A stretch of 64,000 bases of DNA from Xylophilus sp. (GCA_009914555.1 WNDY01000001.1:124001-188000), one strand, 5' to 3'; shown: positions 46,151-56,380, counted from the stretch's first letter. A program made the numbers and translations. Notes: generated by a model not told the origin, from the letters alone.

Positions 46151-46172
46151 GGGGTATGTCTCGGAAGCGGGC
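46151..46172 (+). repeat. dispersed small intergenic repeat, copy D (core)
   Basis: The core GGGGTATGTCTCGGAAGCGG lies one base after the rdgC stop codon. It matches copy E (48084-48105) at 19 of 22 positions. Further similarity may continue to about 46207. Confidence 0.55.
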
Positions 46173-46382
46173 ATGATTCGCCAGCATTGGAAAGATATCC
46201 TGGACAGTATTCTGCGGAAAAGTGGTACGCCTTGCGCTGCCGGCGTTTGAGCCCGATCACGGTTCGTCGCTCGGACATGCGAGCAAATGTTTCCCAGTCT
46301 GGCACACTGGCCGGTGGGCGCAGCCGCGTCCCCCGGCGTGCGGTGCGCCCTTTCTTTTTCCTATCCGAGACAGAGACGAAAC

Positions 46383-48074
46383 ATGAGGCTGATTCCGTTG
46401 AGGCGTTCCTTCACGATCCGCTTTCGCATGCTGGGCGCCATCGCCGTGGTGCTGCTGCTGCTCGCGCTGCTGGGAGGTGTCGGCATGCTCAGCATGTTCC
46501 GCATCCATGGGCTCAGCGAGGAGTTCGTCGGCAAGTCGTATGCACACACCGAACAGCTCAACACGCTGCGCAGCCAGCTCGCGCAGGTGCGGCTGCTTGA
46601 GAAGGACATGGTCATCCAGTACGAGAAGACCGAGGCGGTGCGCAAGCTGCACGGCGACTGGAACGCCGCGCTGCAGCAGGCCGACAAGACCGGCAGCGGC
46701 ATCGCCGGGACGGCCTCCGCAGCCGATGCCGGGCTGGTGCGCAGCCTGCAAGCCAAACTGCGCGCCTACCAGGAGCAGTTCGACTCGATCGCCAACCAGC
46801 TGGAATCCAGCGGCTATGAATCGGCCACCACCGCCAACCGCATGAGCGCGCGGGCCGTGGCCCAGTTCGACGAGGCCGACAAGCTGCTCGGCGCGCTCGA
46901 AGCCAGCCTGCGCGGCCAGGTCGATGAAGCCGTCCGGCAGGAGGGCGCCATCGCCCGCCAGACGCAGTGGCTGTTCGTCGCTGCGGTGCTGCTGACCATT
47001 CTCGTCGTGGTGCCGCTCACGCTGCTCAACATGGTCTCGATCTGCCGGCCGCTGGAGGCCGCGCGCCGCACCGCGCTGGCCATCGCCCAAGGCAACCTGG
47101 CCCGCAGTGCCGAAGCCGACGCCGAGGGCCGCGACGAAGTGGCCGACCTGCAGCGCGCGCAGGAGAGCATGCGCGCCGGCCTTGCGGGCCTGGTGGCCCA
47201 GGTGCGCGGCGCCAGCGAGAACATCGCCACCGCCAGCCAGGAGATCGCCTCGGGCAACCACGACCTGTCCTCGCGCACCGAGCAGACCGCGGCCAACGTG
47301 CAGGAGACGGTCGCCTCGATCGGCCAGGTCACCACCAACGTGCAGCAGACCGCGCAGTCGGCCCAGCTGGCCAACCAGCTCGCCGCCACCGCCTCGCAGG
47401 CGGCCATGCGCGGCGGCACCGTGGTGGGCCAGGCGGTCAGCAGCATGCACGAGATCTCGGCGTCGAGCCGCAAGATCAACGACATCATCGGCGTGATCGA
47501 CGGCATCGCCTTCCAGACCAACATCCTCGCGCTCAACGCCGCCGTGGAGGCCGCGCGCGCCGGCGAGCAGGGCCGCGGCTTCGCCGTCGTGACCGGAGAG
47601 GTGCGCAGCCTGGCGCAGAGGAGCGCCGAGGCGGCCAAGGAGATCAAGGGCCTGATCGGCACCAGCACCCAGGCCGTGGACGGCGGCGTGCGCCAGGTCG
47701 AGGACGCCGGCCGCGCGATGCAGGAGATCGTCTCGGGCGTGCAGCGCGTGACCGACATCATCGGCGAGATCACTGCGGCGGCGGCCGAGCAGAGCGGCGG
47801 CATCGCCCAGGTCAACCAGTCGGTCGGCGAGATCGACCGCATGACGCAGCAGAACGCCGCGCTGGTCGAGGAGTCGGCCGCCGCCGCCGAGTCGCTGCGC
47901 GAACAGGCCGCGCGGCTGGCGGAGGTCGTGCGGCAGTTCCGGCTGGACGCGGCGCAGCTGCAGCAGTACGGCGGCGCGTCGCCGGTCGCGCTGCCGGGCG
48001 GCGCCGTCCATGACGGCGGCGCGGCGGTGCTGGGCGGGCCGCTGCAGCGGCAGCCGCTGCTGGGCGGGGCGTAG
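46383..48074 (+). CDS. methyl-accepting chemotaxis protein
   Basis: A 563-residue chemoreceptor. Two membrane spans (about residues 17-38 and 200-220) enclose a roughly 160-residue four-helix periplasmic sensor, and a HAMP segment follows. The signalling hairpin tip [20 protein letters not shown] is intact, with [10 protein letters not shown] after it. The flanking helices contain typical methylation-region motifs. The C-terminal tail is Gly/Ala-rich and lacks a CheR-docking pentapeptide. Ligand unknown. ATG 46383 places the first span correctly. Dispersed repeat copies flank the gene. Confidence 0.94.
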   Translation: MRLIPLRRSFTIRFRMLGAIAVVLLLLALLGGVGMLSMFRIHGLSEEFVGKSYAHTEQLNTLRSQLAQVRLLEKDMVIQYEKTEAVRKLHGDWNAALQQADKTGSGIAGTASAADAGLVRSLQAKLRAYQEQFDSIANQLESSGYESATTANRMSARAVAQFDEADKLLGALEASLRGQVDEAVRQEGAIARQTQWLFVAAVLLTILVVVPLTLLNMVSICRPLEAARRTALAIAQGNLARSAEADAEGRDEVADLQRAQESMRAGLAGLVAQVRGASENIATASQEIASGNHDLSSRTEQTAANVQETVASIGQVTTNVQQTAQSAQLANQLAATASQAAMRGGTVVGQAVSSMHEISASSRKINDIIGVIDGIAFQTNILALNAAVEAARAGEQGRGFAVVTGEVRSLAQRSAEAAKEIKGLIGTSTQAVDGGVRQVEDAGRAMQEIVSGVQRVTDIIGEITAAAAEQSGGIAQVNQSVGEIDRMTQQNAALVEESAAAAESLREQAARLAEVVRQFRLDAAQLQQYGGASPVALPGGAVHDGGAAVLGGPLQRQPLLGGA

Positions 48075-48083
48075 AATCCCTAG

Positions 48084-48105
48084 GGGGTATGGTCCGGAAG
48101 CGGGC
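48084..48105 (+). repeat. dispersed small intergenic repeat, copy E (core)
   Basis: The core GGGGTATGGTCCGGAAGCGG lies 9 bp after the stop codon of the chemoreceptor gene and matches copy D at 19 of 22 positions. With copy D it brackets that gene. Confidence 0.55.
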
Positions 48106-48303
48106 GATGGACAGGCGCTGCCGAAAGGCAACGGGGCCAGTATAGATGCCGGGCGGCAGGCGGGCGGCGAACGGTCCTGCCATCGCGCGGCGGGACCGCC
48201 GGCGCCTGCCATGGCGACATGGAAACCGTCGAGGAACCAGAATGGGTCCAGGTGGTGCCGCCTGTGCCCACGACCCTGACCTTGAAGCTGGCGGGGCTCT
48301 GGT

Positions 48304-48424
48304 CTTCAGCGCCGCGTTGTAGCTCGTCCAGTTGGTGGTCTTGTAGCGCTGCTCGGCTCGTTTCGCATCACTCACGCGGCGAGCCGACCAGGCTGCGCGG
48401 GGTGGTTTGTGCAACAAAGCCCCC
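48304..48424 (-). mobile_element. remnant of an IS5-family insertion sequence (one end)
   Basis: On the minus strand, GTG 48375 begins VSDAKRAEQRYKTTNWTSYN and then AALK, the standard N-terminus of IS5-type transposases; similarity stops there, so only about 24 codons remain. Upstream at 48404-48424 lies GGGGCTTTGTTGCACAAACC (minus strand), a sequence common at IS ends. The rest of the element is gone. It occupies the 368-bp gap between the chemoreceptor gene and czcA; the stretch 48106-48303 shows no other feature. Confidence 0.55.
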
Positions 48425-48442
48425 GCCCCTTGCCGCGACTGA

Positions 48443-51400
48443 CTACTCCGGCAGCACCGCAGGCGCATGCTGCGGCTGTTGCGGATCCGGCCGTCCCTTG
48501 CGCGGCCCGAACCAGGCGACATACAGCGCCGGCAGCACCACCAGCGTGAGCAGCGTCGCCGTGACCAGCCCGCCGATCACCACGACCGCCAGCGGACGCT
48601 GCGTCTCCGACCCGATCTCGTGCGACAGCGCCATCGGCAGCAGGCCGAGCATCGCCAGCAGCGCCGTCATCAGCACCGTGCGCAGCCGCTGCATCGAGCC
48701 TTCGCGCACCGCCTCGACCACGGAAAGTCCCTGCGCGCGCAGCTGCTGGAAGACCGAGAGCATCACCACGCCGTTCAACACCGCCTGGCCCGACAGCGCG
48801 ATGAAGCCGATCGCCGCCGACACCGACAGCGCAATGCCGCAGATCCACAGCGCGATGAAGCCGCCGATCAGCGCCAGCGGCACGTTCAGCAGGATTAGCG
48901 AGGCGGTCTTGATCGACTTGAAGGCGTCGAACAGCAGCACGAAGATCAAGAGCAGCGAGATCGGCACGACGACCGACAGGCGCTTCATCGCGCGCTCCTG
49001 GTTCTCGAACTCGCCGGACCAGTTGACCTGGTAGGTCGGCGGGATCTTCACGTGATCGGCCACGCGCTTCTTCATGTCGGCCACGACCGAACCCATGTCG
49101 CGCCCGGCGATGAAGATGCCGATGGCCGTCGTGCGGCGGCCGGCCTCGCGGGCGATGTTCATCGCGCCGGTGGCCTCGCGGATCGTGCTCACGCTGCCCA
49201 GCGGCACGTAGCCGCCGTCGGGCGTGGGGATCGGCGTGCGCGGCAGGTTGGCGATGGCGCGCTCGTCGGCCGGCAGGCGCACGGCCACGGCGAACTTGCG
49301 CTCGCCCTCCCAGAGGCTGGTGGCGGCCTTGCCGGCGAGCGCGGCCTCGATCACGTCCTGGATGTCGCCGACATTCAGGCCATAGCGCGCCGCGCGGTCG
49401 CGGTCGATGTCTATCAGCAGCTGCGGCACCTGGCCGTCGCGGTCGATTTCGGCGCGCGCGACGCCGCGCACCTGCTTGACCTCGCGCGCGATGGCGTCGG
49501 TGACGCGCTTCATCTCGGCCAGGTCGTCGCCGGCGAGCTTGATGACGATCTGGCCCTTGATCTGCGAGATCGATTCGAGCACGTTGTCGCGGATCGGCTG
49601 CGAGAAGGCCGGGTCCACGCCGGGGATGGCCGAGAGCACGCGGTTCATCTCCTCGGTGATCTTCTCGCGGGTCATGCCCTGTCTCCACTGGTCCTCGGGC
49701 TTGATGTCCACGAAGATCTCGACCATCGAGATGGTCTTGGGGTCGGTGCCGTCCTCGGGCTGGCCGGCCTTCGAGACGGTGGTGCGCACCTCGGGGATCG
49801 TGAGCAGCGCGCGGCGGGCCATGCGCAGGATGCGCGTGGTCTCGTCGCTCGACACGTTGGGCGAGAGCGTGAAGTTGACCCAGGTCGTGCCTTCGTTGAG
49901 CTCGGGCAGGAACTCCGAGCCCAGCCGCGAGGCGACGCCGATCGACACCGCGAAGGCCGCGAGCGCGGCGATGAACACGGTGCGGCGGCGCTCCAGCGCC
50001 CAGTCGAGCACCGGCGCGTAGAAGCGCTTGGCGCCGCGCACCACGCGGTTGTCGCCGTGCGGCAGGCCGCGCTTGAGCATCCAGTAGGCCAGCAGCGGCA
50101 CCAGCGTGAGCGAGAAGACCAGCGAGCCGATCAGCGCCGTGGTGACGGACAGCGCCATCGGCTGGAAGATGCGGCCCTCGTGGCGCTGCAGCGCGAAGAT
50201 GGGGATGTGCGCCGCGATGATGATGAGCATCGAGAACAGCGTGGGCCGGCCGACCTCGTTGGCCGCGTCGATGATGGTCTCGCGCCGTTCGCGCTCGTCC
50301 TCGATCTCTCCCTGCTCGGCCAGGCGGTGCATGATGTTCTCGATCACGATCACCGCGCCGTCGACGATGATGCCGAAGTCCATGGCGCCGAGCGACAGCA
50401 GGTTGGCCGGCACGCCCATGATCTTCAAGCCCATGAACGTGGACAGCAGCGCCAGCGGGATGACGACCACCACCGCCAGGCTGGCGCGCAGGTTCGACAG
50501 GAAGATGTAGAGCACGATCGACACCAGCACCGCGCCCTCGACGAGGTTGCGGAACACGGTGGTCAGGGTCTTCTCCATGAGCCAGGTGCGGTCGTAGAAC
50601 GGCACGATCTGCACGCCCGGCGGCAGGCCGCGCGCGTTGAGTTCGGCGATCTTGTCCTTCACGCCCTTCAAGACCACGCTTGGGTTCTCGCCCTTTCGCA
50701 TGATGACGATGCCGGTGACCACGTCGTCGTCGTTGTCCTGGCCGACCACGCCCAGGCGCGGCACGGCGCCGATCCTGACCTGCGCCACGTCGCGGATGAG
50801 CACCGGCGTGCCGTTGCGCGAGGCCAGCACGATGCGGCCGATGTCCTCGGGGCACTGGAGCAGGCCCAGGCCGCGGATGGTGTACTGCTGCGCGCCCTGC
50901 GCCACGTAGCTGCCGCCGGCGTTGGCATTGCCGCGGCCGAGCGCGTCGAGCAGGTTCTGGAAGGTGAGCTTGTAGGCGCGCAGGCGGTCGAGGTCGGGCT
51001 GGACCTCGTACTGCTTGATGGCGCCGCCCATCGCGACCACGTCGGCCACGCCGGGTACCTGGCGCAGCGCGCGCTCGACGGTCCAGTCCTCGATCGTGCG
51101 GATGTCGGTGGTCGAGAGGCCGTCGGCCTTGAGCCGGTAGCGCATGATCTCGCCGACCGGCGTGGCGTTGGGCGCGATCTCGGCCTGTACGCCGGGCGGC
51201 AGGTCCACGCTGGACAGGCGCTCGGCCACCTGCTGGCGCACCACGTTGACATTGGCCGCGTCGTCGTAGGTAACGACCGAGAACGACAGGCCGAACTGCG
51301 TGTGCGAGAACACGCGGATGGAGTTGGGCAGGCCCGCGAGCGCGACCTCGATCGGCAGCGTGACCTGCTTTTCCACTTCCTCCGGCGCGCGGCCGGGGTA

Positions 51401-51553
51401 GAGCGTGATGATGGTGACCTGGGTGTCGGTCACGTCGGGGAAGGCCTCGACCGACAGGTTCTTGAATGCGATCACGCCGGCGAGCGCGAACAGCAGCACG
51501 CCCAGCACCACGAACAGCGGCTGGTGGAGCGCGGATTGGATCAGGCGCTTCAT
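48443..51553 (-). CDS. czcA: heavy-metal efflux RND transporter, inner-membrane pump (CzcA family)
   Basis: A 1036-residue RND proton/metal antiporter. The TM4 motif DFGIIVDGAVIVIEN, near residue 400, is the HME1 pattern, which known members use for divalent cobalt, zinc or cadmium rather than monovalent copper/silver. Twelve spans and two large periplasmic loops are complete; the start MKRLIQSALHQPLFVV is standard. Substrate class is inferred from the motif. The ATG overlaps the czcB stop (ATGA). It is last in czcCBA. An IS5-type remnant lies just after its stop. Confidence 0.94.
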   Translation of the reverse strand: MKRLIQSALHQPLFVVLGVLLFALAGVIAFKNLSVEAFPDVTDTQVTIITLYPGRAPEEVEKQVTLPIEVALAGLPNSIRVFSHTQFGLSFSVVTYDDAANVNVVRQQVAERLSSVDLPPGVQAEIAPNATPVGEIMRYRLKADGLSTTDIRTIEDWTVERALRQVPGVADVVAMGGAIKQYEVQPDLDRLRAYKLTFQNLLDALGRGNANAGGSYVAQGAQQYTIRGLGLLQCPEDIGRIVLASRNGTPVLIRDVAQVRIGAVPRLGVVGQDNDDDVVTGIVIMRKGENPSVVLKGVKDKIAELNARGLPPGVQIVPFYDRTWLMEKTLTTVFRNLVEGAVLVSIVLYIFLSNLRASLAVVVVIPLALLSTFMGLKIMGVPANLLSLGAMDFGIIVDGAVIVIENIMHRLAEQGEIEDERERRETIIDAANEVGRPTLFSMLIIIAAHIPIFALQRHEGRIFQPMALSVTTALIGSLVFSLTLVPLLAYWMLKRGLPHGDNRVVRGAKRFYAPVLDWALERRRTVFIAALAAFAVSIGVASRLGSEFLPELNEGTTWVNFTLSPNVSSDETTRILRMARRALLTIPEVRTTVSKAGQPEDGTDPKTISMVEIFVDIKPEDQWRQGMTREKITEEMNRVLSAIPGVDPAFSQPIRDNVLESISQIKGQIVIKLAGDDLAEMKRVTDAIAREVKQVRGVARAEIDRDGQVPQLLIDIDRDRAARYGLNVGDIQDVIEAALAGKAATSLWEGERKFAVAVRLPADERAIANLPRTPIPTPDGGYVPLGSVSTIREATGAMNIAREAGRRTTAIGIFIAGRDMGSVVADMKKRVADHVKIPPTYQVNWSGEFENQERAMKRLSVVVPISLLLIFVLLFDAFKSIKTASLILLNVPLALIGGFIALWICGIALSVSAAIGFIALSGQAVLNGVVMLSVFQQLRAQGLSVVEAVREGSMQRLRTVLMTALLAMLGLLPMALSHEIGSETQRPLAVVVIGGLVTATLLTLVVLPALYVAWFGPRKGRPDPQQPQHAPAVLPE

Positions 51554-52806
51554 CGTGCGGCTTCCTTGCCGTTCTCGGCCTTCCTGGCGGCGGCCGCGGC
51601 ATCGGTGCCGCCGGCCTCTTCCTGCGCGACCTGGAACTGGCGCGCCAGCAGCAGCACGTTCTGCGCGGCCACCTTCTCGCCGGCCTTCAGGCCCTTGGTG
51701 ACGATGACCTCGCGCGGGCCCTCATGGCCGATCTCGACGGTGCGCGGCTCGAACACGCCGGGCTCGGTCTGCACGAAGACGGCATGGTCGGTGCCGCGCA
51801 GCGTGACCGCGTCGGAAGGAATCGCCACGCCGTCGCCGAAGCCCTCCTGCACGCGGGCGGTGGCCAGCATCTCGGCCTTCAGGCGGCGGTCGGCGTTGGC
51901 CACCACGCCGCGGATCTTGATGGTGCGGGTGCCGGGGTCGATGAAGTCGGCCGCCGCGGCGACCCGGCCCTGGAAGGTGACGCCCGGATAGGACGGCACG
52001 ACCAGCGCGAACGGGGCGCCCGGGCGCAGCGCGGCCACGTCGGACTCGCGCGCGTCGATCTGCACCCACAGCGTGCTCGGATCGGTCACGACGAAGACCG
52101 GGTCGCCGCCGCCGTCGGTGCGCAGTTCCTGGCCCGGGTTGACGTTGCGGGCCACGACCACACCGCCGATCGTGGCGGCGAGCGCGAGCTGCTGGTTGAC
52201 CGCCGTGCCGCCGCCGTAGAGGCTGGTGCGGGCCTGGGCGCGCGCGACCTCGGCCTGGGCGCGCGCGGCGTCGGCCTCGGCTGCCTCGAAATCCTTGCGC
52301 GCGACGATGCCGGCGTCGAGCAGTTCGCGCTGGCGGCGCAGGTTCTGCTGGGCCAGCGACGCATCGGCGCGGGCCTTGGCGGTGTCGGCCTGGGCCGCGC
52401 CGAAGTCGGGCGAGGCCAGCAGCGCCAGCGGCGCGCCGGCCTTCACGGTCTGGCCCACGTCGGCCTTGATCGCGGTGACGCGGCCGGCGAAGGCCGGGTA
52501 GATGCGCGCGGTGCGCTCCTCGTTCCAGACCAGGCGAGCGGGCAGCTCGACGGTCAGCTCGCCGGCGGCGCGCGCCTCGGCGGTGCCGAGCAGCGCGAGC
52601 TGCGGGTGGCCGGGCGGGAAGCGCAGCTGGTTGTTCTGCACGATCGGCGGCGCGGCCTCGGGCGGTGCGGCGGGAGCTTCGGCCTTGTCGCCGCAGGCGG
52701 CGAGCAGGGCGGCAGCGCCCAGCGCGACGGCGGTGGCGAGCAGGGCGGAGGCGGGGAGCAGGGCGAGGGCCATGGCGGGCTTCATCCGGTGAGAGATTCG
52801 GGTCAT
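51550..52806 (-). CDS. czcB: RND efflux periplasmic adaptor subunit (CzcB family)
   Basis: A 418-residue membrane-fusion protein. The N-terminus has a hydrophobic signal ending in the lipobox LLAACGD, so it is probably a lipoprotein. The order is a barrel-sandwich half (FAGRVTAIKADVGQTVKAG), a long alpha-hairpin (ADTAKARADASLAQQNLRRQ), the second lipoyl half and a beta-barrel. No His-rich metal-binding N-terminal segment is present, unlike classical CzcB. ATG 52806 overlaps the czcC stop (ATGA); ATG 52785 is an alternative. Confidence 0.92.
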   Translation of the reverse strand: MTRISHRMKPAMALALLPASALLATAVALGAAALLAACGDKAEAPAAPPEAAPPIVQNNQLRFPPGHPQLALLGTAEARAAGELTVELPARLVWNEERTARIYPAFAGRVTAIKADVGQTVKAGAPLALLASPDFGAAQADTAKARADASLAQQNLRRQRELLDAGIVARKDFEAAEADAARAQAEVARAQARTSLYGGGTAVNQQLALAATIGGVVVARNVNPGQELRTDGGGDPVFVVTDPSTLWVQIDARESDVAALRPGAPFALVVPSYPGVTFQGRVAAAADFIDPGTRTIKIRGVVANADRRLKAEMLATARVQEGFGDGVAIPSDAVTLRGTDHAVFVQTEPGVFEPRTVEIGHEGPREVIVTKGLKAGEKVAAQNVLLLARQFQVAQEEAGGTDAAAAARKAENGKEAAR

Positions 52807-54140
52807 TGGGCGTTGGTGTCGGTCAGGGCCTGGGGCCGCGTGCGCAGCAGCCAGGCGCCGGCGGCCTTGGCCTGGTCGGCGCGGGCGTCGAGCGCTTCGA
52901 GCAGCGTGGCGCGCAGCGTGCGGCGCGCGTCGAGCAGGTCGGTCAGCGAGCTGGCGCCGCGCTGGAAGGCCAGCTCGGCGCTCTGGGCCACCTGGCGGGC
53001 CTGCGGCAGGATGCCGGTGTCGTAGCGCGCGGCGCGGGCGGCGGCCGTGTCGGCCTCCTGGCGCAGGCGCTGCAGATCCAGCGTGGCGACGCGGCGGGCC
53101 TTGTCGAGCGCTTCCTGCGCCTGGGCGTATTCGGCCTGGGCGCGGCCGATCTCGCCTTCGTAGCCGTAGCCCCACTGCAGCGGCATGGACACGCGCACGT
53201 CGACCATGCGGTTGGAGGTGCCGGGGTAGTGGTGCACGCTGGTGCCGATGGTCAGGTCGGTCTTCTTCAGCGCCTGGGCGTTGTCGAGCGCGGCCTGGCC
53301 GGCCTGCACCCGGGCCAGCGCGGCGCGCACCTCGGGCGTGGATTCGACGAAGGAGACGATGTCCAGGTCCGACGCGCCGCCGCCCTGGGCGGCCAGCAGG
53401 CGCTGCCAGGCGTCGGCGTCGGCGCGGGCCGGAACGCTGCCGCCGGTGAACTGCGCCAGGGCCAGCGCGGCGCGCTGGCGGTCGAGCACGGCCGACTGCA
53501 CGTCGCCGGCGGCGCGCTGCGCCTCGATGGCGGTGCGGGCGGCTTCCTGCACGGCCAGGTCGCCGGCCTGCACGCGGCGGGTGGCGGAGCGGGCGAGTTG
53601 GTTGTTGCCCTCGGCGATCGCCGCCACTTCCTGCTCGCGCTCCTGCGCCGCCAGCAGGTCGACATAGGCGGCGAGCGTGGCCTGCAGTTGCTGGAGGCGC
53701 ATGTCCTCGACGTCGGCCTCGGCCGCCTCGGCGTTGCGCGTGGCCGCCAGCGTGCGCAGGGCGCGCTTGTTGCCGCGCTCCCAGGTCCAGTCGATGCCGA
53801 GGGACTTGTCCACCCGCTTGCGGGTCAGCGCATTGCCGGCGCCGACGCCGTTTTGCAGATCGATCGACTCGGCTTGCGCGGTCAGGGTGGGCAGCGGCGC
53901 GTGGTTGGCCGCGCGCACATCGGCGCGGGCCGCCTCGGCCGCCCGGCGGGCGATGATGACGTCCGAATTGCCGCGCGCGGCGGCCAGCGCCTGGCCGAGC
54001 GTGAGCGCGGCGGGGATCGGGGTGGCGGGTGCCGGCGCAGCGGGCGCGGTCTGCGCCCAGCCGGAGGGCGGCGTCAGAGCCAGGGTCAGCCCGAGGCCGA
54101 GGCCCGCGCCGGCGCTTAGAAACAACTGTCGTATGCTCAT
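52803..54140 (-). CDS. czcC: RND efflux outer-membrane channel (CzcC/TolC family)
   Basis: A 445-residue outer-membrane factor. The signal peptide MSIRQLFLSAGAGLGLGLTL ends near GWAQ. Two repeated OEP halves follow, with long coiled-coil helices and beta segments; LTLGQALAAARGNSDVIIAR and RRVQAGDLAVQEAARTAIE are recognisable. It is first in czcCBA. The 106 bp to the divergent response-regulator gene probably holds the promoters of both. Confidence 0.92.
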   Translation of the reverse strand: MSIRQLFLSAGAGLGLGLTLALTPPSGWAQTAPAAPAPATPIPAALTLGQALAAARGNSDVIIARRAAEAARADVRAANHAPLPTLTAQAESIDLQNGVGAGNALTRKRVDKSLGIDWTWERGNKRALRTLAATRNAEAAEADVEDMRLQQLQATLAAYVDLLAAQEREQEVAAIAEGNNQLARSATRRVQAGDLAVQEAARTAIEAQRAAGDVQSAVLDRQRAALALAQFTGGSVPARADADAWQRLLAAQGGGASDLDIVSFVESTPEVRAALARVQAGQAALDNAQALKKTDLTIGTSVHHYPGTSNRMVDVRVSMPLQWGYGYEGEIGRAQAEYAQAQEALDKARRVATLDLQRLRQEADTAAARAARYDTGILPQARQVAQSAELAFQRGASSLTDLLDARRTLRATLLEALDARADQAKAAGAWLLRTRPQALTDTNAQ

Positions 54141-54246
54141 GGGCGCGTTTATCGCGGTACGGGCCTGACCGGTGCCTGACCGTGGCGCTGCGTAGAACTG
54201 CGTATCAACCCCTTCTTTCCGAGCCGCTGCCGCTCCCGCCTGCCCC

Positions 54247-54975
54247 ATGCGCATCCTGGTCGTGGAAGACGATGACGTGCTGCGCCGCGTGATGCTGCGC
54301 AGCCTGCGCGATGCCGGCCACCGCGTCGATGCCGCCACCTCCGTGGCCGATGCACACCATTTCTGGAGCGTGCAGCCCTTCGATGCGGTGCTGCTGGACC
54401 TGAACCTGCCGGCCGATGGCTCCCCCGGCAGCCCCCTGGCCAGCGGCCTGGCCGTGCTGCGCGCCGCCCGCGCCCGCGGCGACCGCACGCCGGTGCTGGT
54501 GCTGACCGCGCGCGACCGCACCGAGGAGCGCATCGTCGGGCTCGACGCCGGCGCCGACGACTACCTCGGCAAGCCCTTCGACCTGGCCGAGGTCGAGGCC
54601 CGGCTGCGCGCGCTGGCCCGCCGCAGCCAGGGCGCCGACGACCAGACCAGCGTGGGCGCGCTCGTGCTCGACCGCCGCGCGCGCCGCTTCACGCTGCGCG
54701 GCGCGCCGCTGGAGCTGCCGGCGCGCGAGTTCGAGGTGCTCTGGGAACTGGCCTCGCCGCCGGGCCGCGTGGTCAGCAAGCGCCTGCTGTCGGACAAGCT
54801 CTCGGGCTTCGACGACCACACGCTGGGCGACAACGCGCTGGAGGCCTTCATCTCGCGCCTGCGCAAGAAGCTGGCCGGGGGCGCCGGCATCCGCACCCTG
54901 CGAGGACTGGGGTATATGCTGGAGGCCGTCGCATCCTGCGCGCCAGGCGATGGTACGGGTGCCAGTATTGAATGA
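54247..54975 (+). CDS. OmpR-family response regulator (TctD/QseB-like)
   Basis: A 242-residue regulator. The receiver domain has the acidic pair near residues 7-9 (VVEDDD), the phospho-acceptor D51 in LLDLNLP and the conserved lysine in YLGKPFD. A winged-helix effector (LELPAREFEVLWELASPPGR, then ALEAFISRLRKKL and IRTLRGLGYML) completes it. It is divergent from czcCBA and overlaps the sensor kinase gene by 26 bp. It probably controls the efflux operon in response to metal, though the TctD-like group also controls tricarboxylate uptake. Confidence 0.93.
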   Translation: MRILVVEDDDVLRRVMLRSLRDAGHRVDAATSVADAHHFWSVQPFDAVLLDLNLPADGSPGSPLASGLAVLRAARARGDRTPVLVLTARDRTEERIVGLDAGADDYLGKPFDLAEVEARLRALARRSQGADDQTSVGALVLDRRARRFTLRGAPLELPAREFEVLWELASPPGRVVSKRLLSDKLSGFDDHTLGDNALEAFISRLRKKLAGGAGIRTLRGLGYMLEAVASCAPGDGTGASIE

Positions 54976-56371
54976 GCCCTCCGCGCCGCGGCTGCCGTCG
55001 CTGCGTTCGCGCCTGGCCCAGCACGTGCTGGTGCCGCTGACGCTGACCTGGTTCGCCGGCACCATCGTCTCGGTCATGCTGGCGCGCGCGGCCACCGAAC
55101 GCGCCTTCGACCGTTCGCTGCTCGACGATGCCTATGCCGTGGCGGCCAGCGTGCGGCTGCGGGAGCAGTCGCTCGAATTCGCGCTCACGCCGCGCGAGGT
55201 GCGCTCGGTGCTGTTCGACCAGGTCGAGACGGTGTACTTCTCGGTGCTGCGCGCGGACGGCTCGCAGATCGCCGGCAACGCCGCGCTGCCGGCGCCGCCG
55301 CCGACCGACGACGACGCCTACCGCTTCTCCGACATCCAGTACCACGGCCGGGCGCTGCGCGCGGTGCGGCTGCGGCTGGAATCGCCCCAGGTCTTCGAGG
55401 TCGTCACCGCGCAGACCACGCGCAGCCGAGGCGCGCTGCTGCGCAACGTGCTGCTGTATTCGGTCGTCTCGCAGGCCGCGCTGCTGCTGATGCTGGCCGT
55501 ATGGCTGCGCCAGGCCATCCAGCGCGACCTGCGGCCCTTCGCCGCCCTGCAGCAGGCGCTGGACCAGCGCGATGCGCGCGACCTGGCGCCCGTCGCCGTC
55601 GAGGCGCCCACGCGCGACGTGCGCCGGCTCGAAGCCGCCGTCAACGATCTGCTGACCCGTGTGGGCCAGGGCGTGCAGGCCCGGCGCGAATTCGCCGGCA
55701 ACGTCGCCCACGAGCTGCGCACGCCGCTGGCCGGCATCCGCGCCCAGGCCAGCTACGGCCTGGCGCATGGCGAGCCGCCGGTCTGGCGCGAGCAGCTCGC
55801 CGGCATCGTGCAGAGCGAGGCGCGCGCCAGCCATCTGGTCGACCAGCTGCTCGCGCTGGCCCTGGCCGACGAGGCCCGCGGCGCCATGCCGCAGGAGCTG
55901 GTTGCGCTCGACGAACTGGCCCGCGATGCCGTGCTGCGCCTGCTGCCGCGCGCCGACGCTGCCGGCGTGGATATCGACGCGCGCGGCCTGGACCAGCCGG
56001 TCGTCGTGCAGGCCCAGCCGCTGCTGGTCGAAGGCGTGCTCGGCAACCTGCTTGACAACGCGCTGCGCTACGGCCGGCCGATGGACGGCGGCATGGCGCC
56101 GCACATCACCGTCGCGCTGGAGCGCCCCGGGGACGGCCGCATCGTCCTGTCGGTCACCGACAACGGCCCCGGCATCGCGCCCGAGCAGCAGCGCCAGCTG
56201 CTCACCCGCTGGGCCCAGGGTCGCCAGGGCGAGCGGCTCGGCGAGGGCGCGGGGCTGGGGCTCGCGATCGTCGCGCGCTACGCGGAGCTGCTCGGCGCGC
56301 GGCTGGCGCTGGCGGATGCGGCGCCGGGGCTGCGGGTGGAGCTGGTGTTCGGGCCTGCTGCGCAGGCGTAG
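54950..56371 (+). CDS. sensor histidine kinase (TctE-like)
   Basis: A 473-residue membrane kinase. Two spans (about residues 27-47 and 165-185) enclose a TctE-type periplasmic sensor with the usual RAATERAFDRSLLDDA helix. The dimerisation box FAGNVAHELRTPLAG carries H254. The catalytic domain has the N box NLLDNALRYG, G1 DNGPGIAPE and G2 GAGLGLAIV. It overlaps and is co-transcribed with the response regulator. Neighbouring metal efflux genes suggest a metal signal, but the sensor has no obvious metal motif. Confidence 0.92.
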   Translation: MVRVPVLNEPSAPRLPSLRSRLAQHVLVPLTLTWFAGTIVSVMLARAATERAFDRSLLDDAYAVAASVRLREQSLEFALTPREVRSVLFDQVETVYFSVLRADGSQIAGNAALPAPPPTDDDAYRFSDIQYHGRALRAVRLRLESPQVFEVVTAQTTRSRGALLRNVLLYSVVSQAALLLMLAVWLRQAIQRDLRPFAALQQALDQRDARDLAPVAVEAPTRDVRRLEAAVNDLLTRVGQGVQARREFAGNVAHELRTPLAGIRAQASYGLAHGEPPVWREQLAGIVQSEARASHLVDQLLALALADEARGAMPQELVALDELARDAVLRLLPRADAAGVDIDARGLDQPVVVQAQPLLVEGVLGNLLDNALRYGRPMDGGMAPHITVALERPGDGRIVLSVTDNGPGIAPEQQRQLLTRWAQGRQGERLGEGAGLGLAIVARYAELLGARLALADAAPGLRVELVFGPAAQA

Positions 56372-56380
56372 AAGCCGCTT

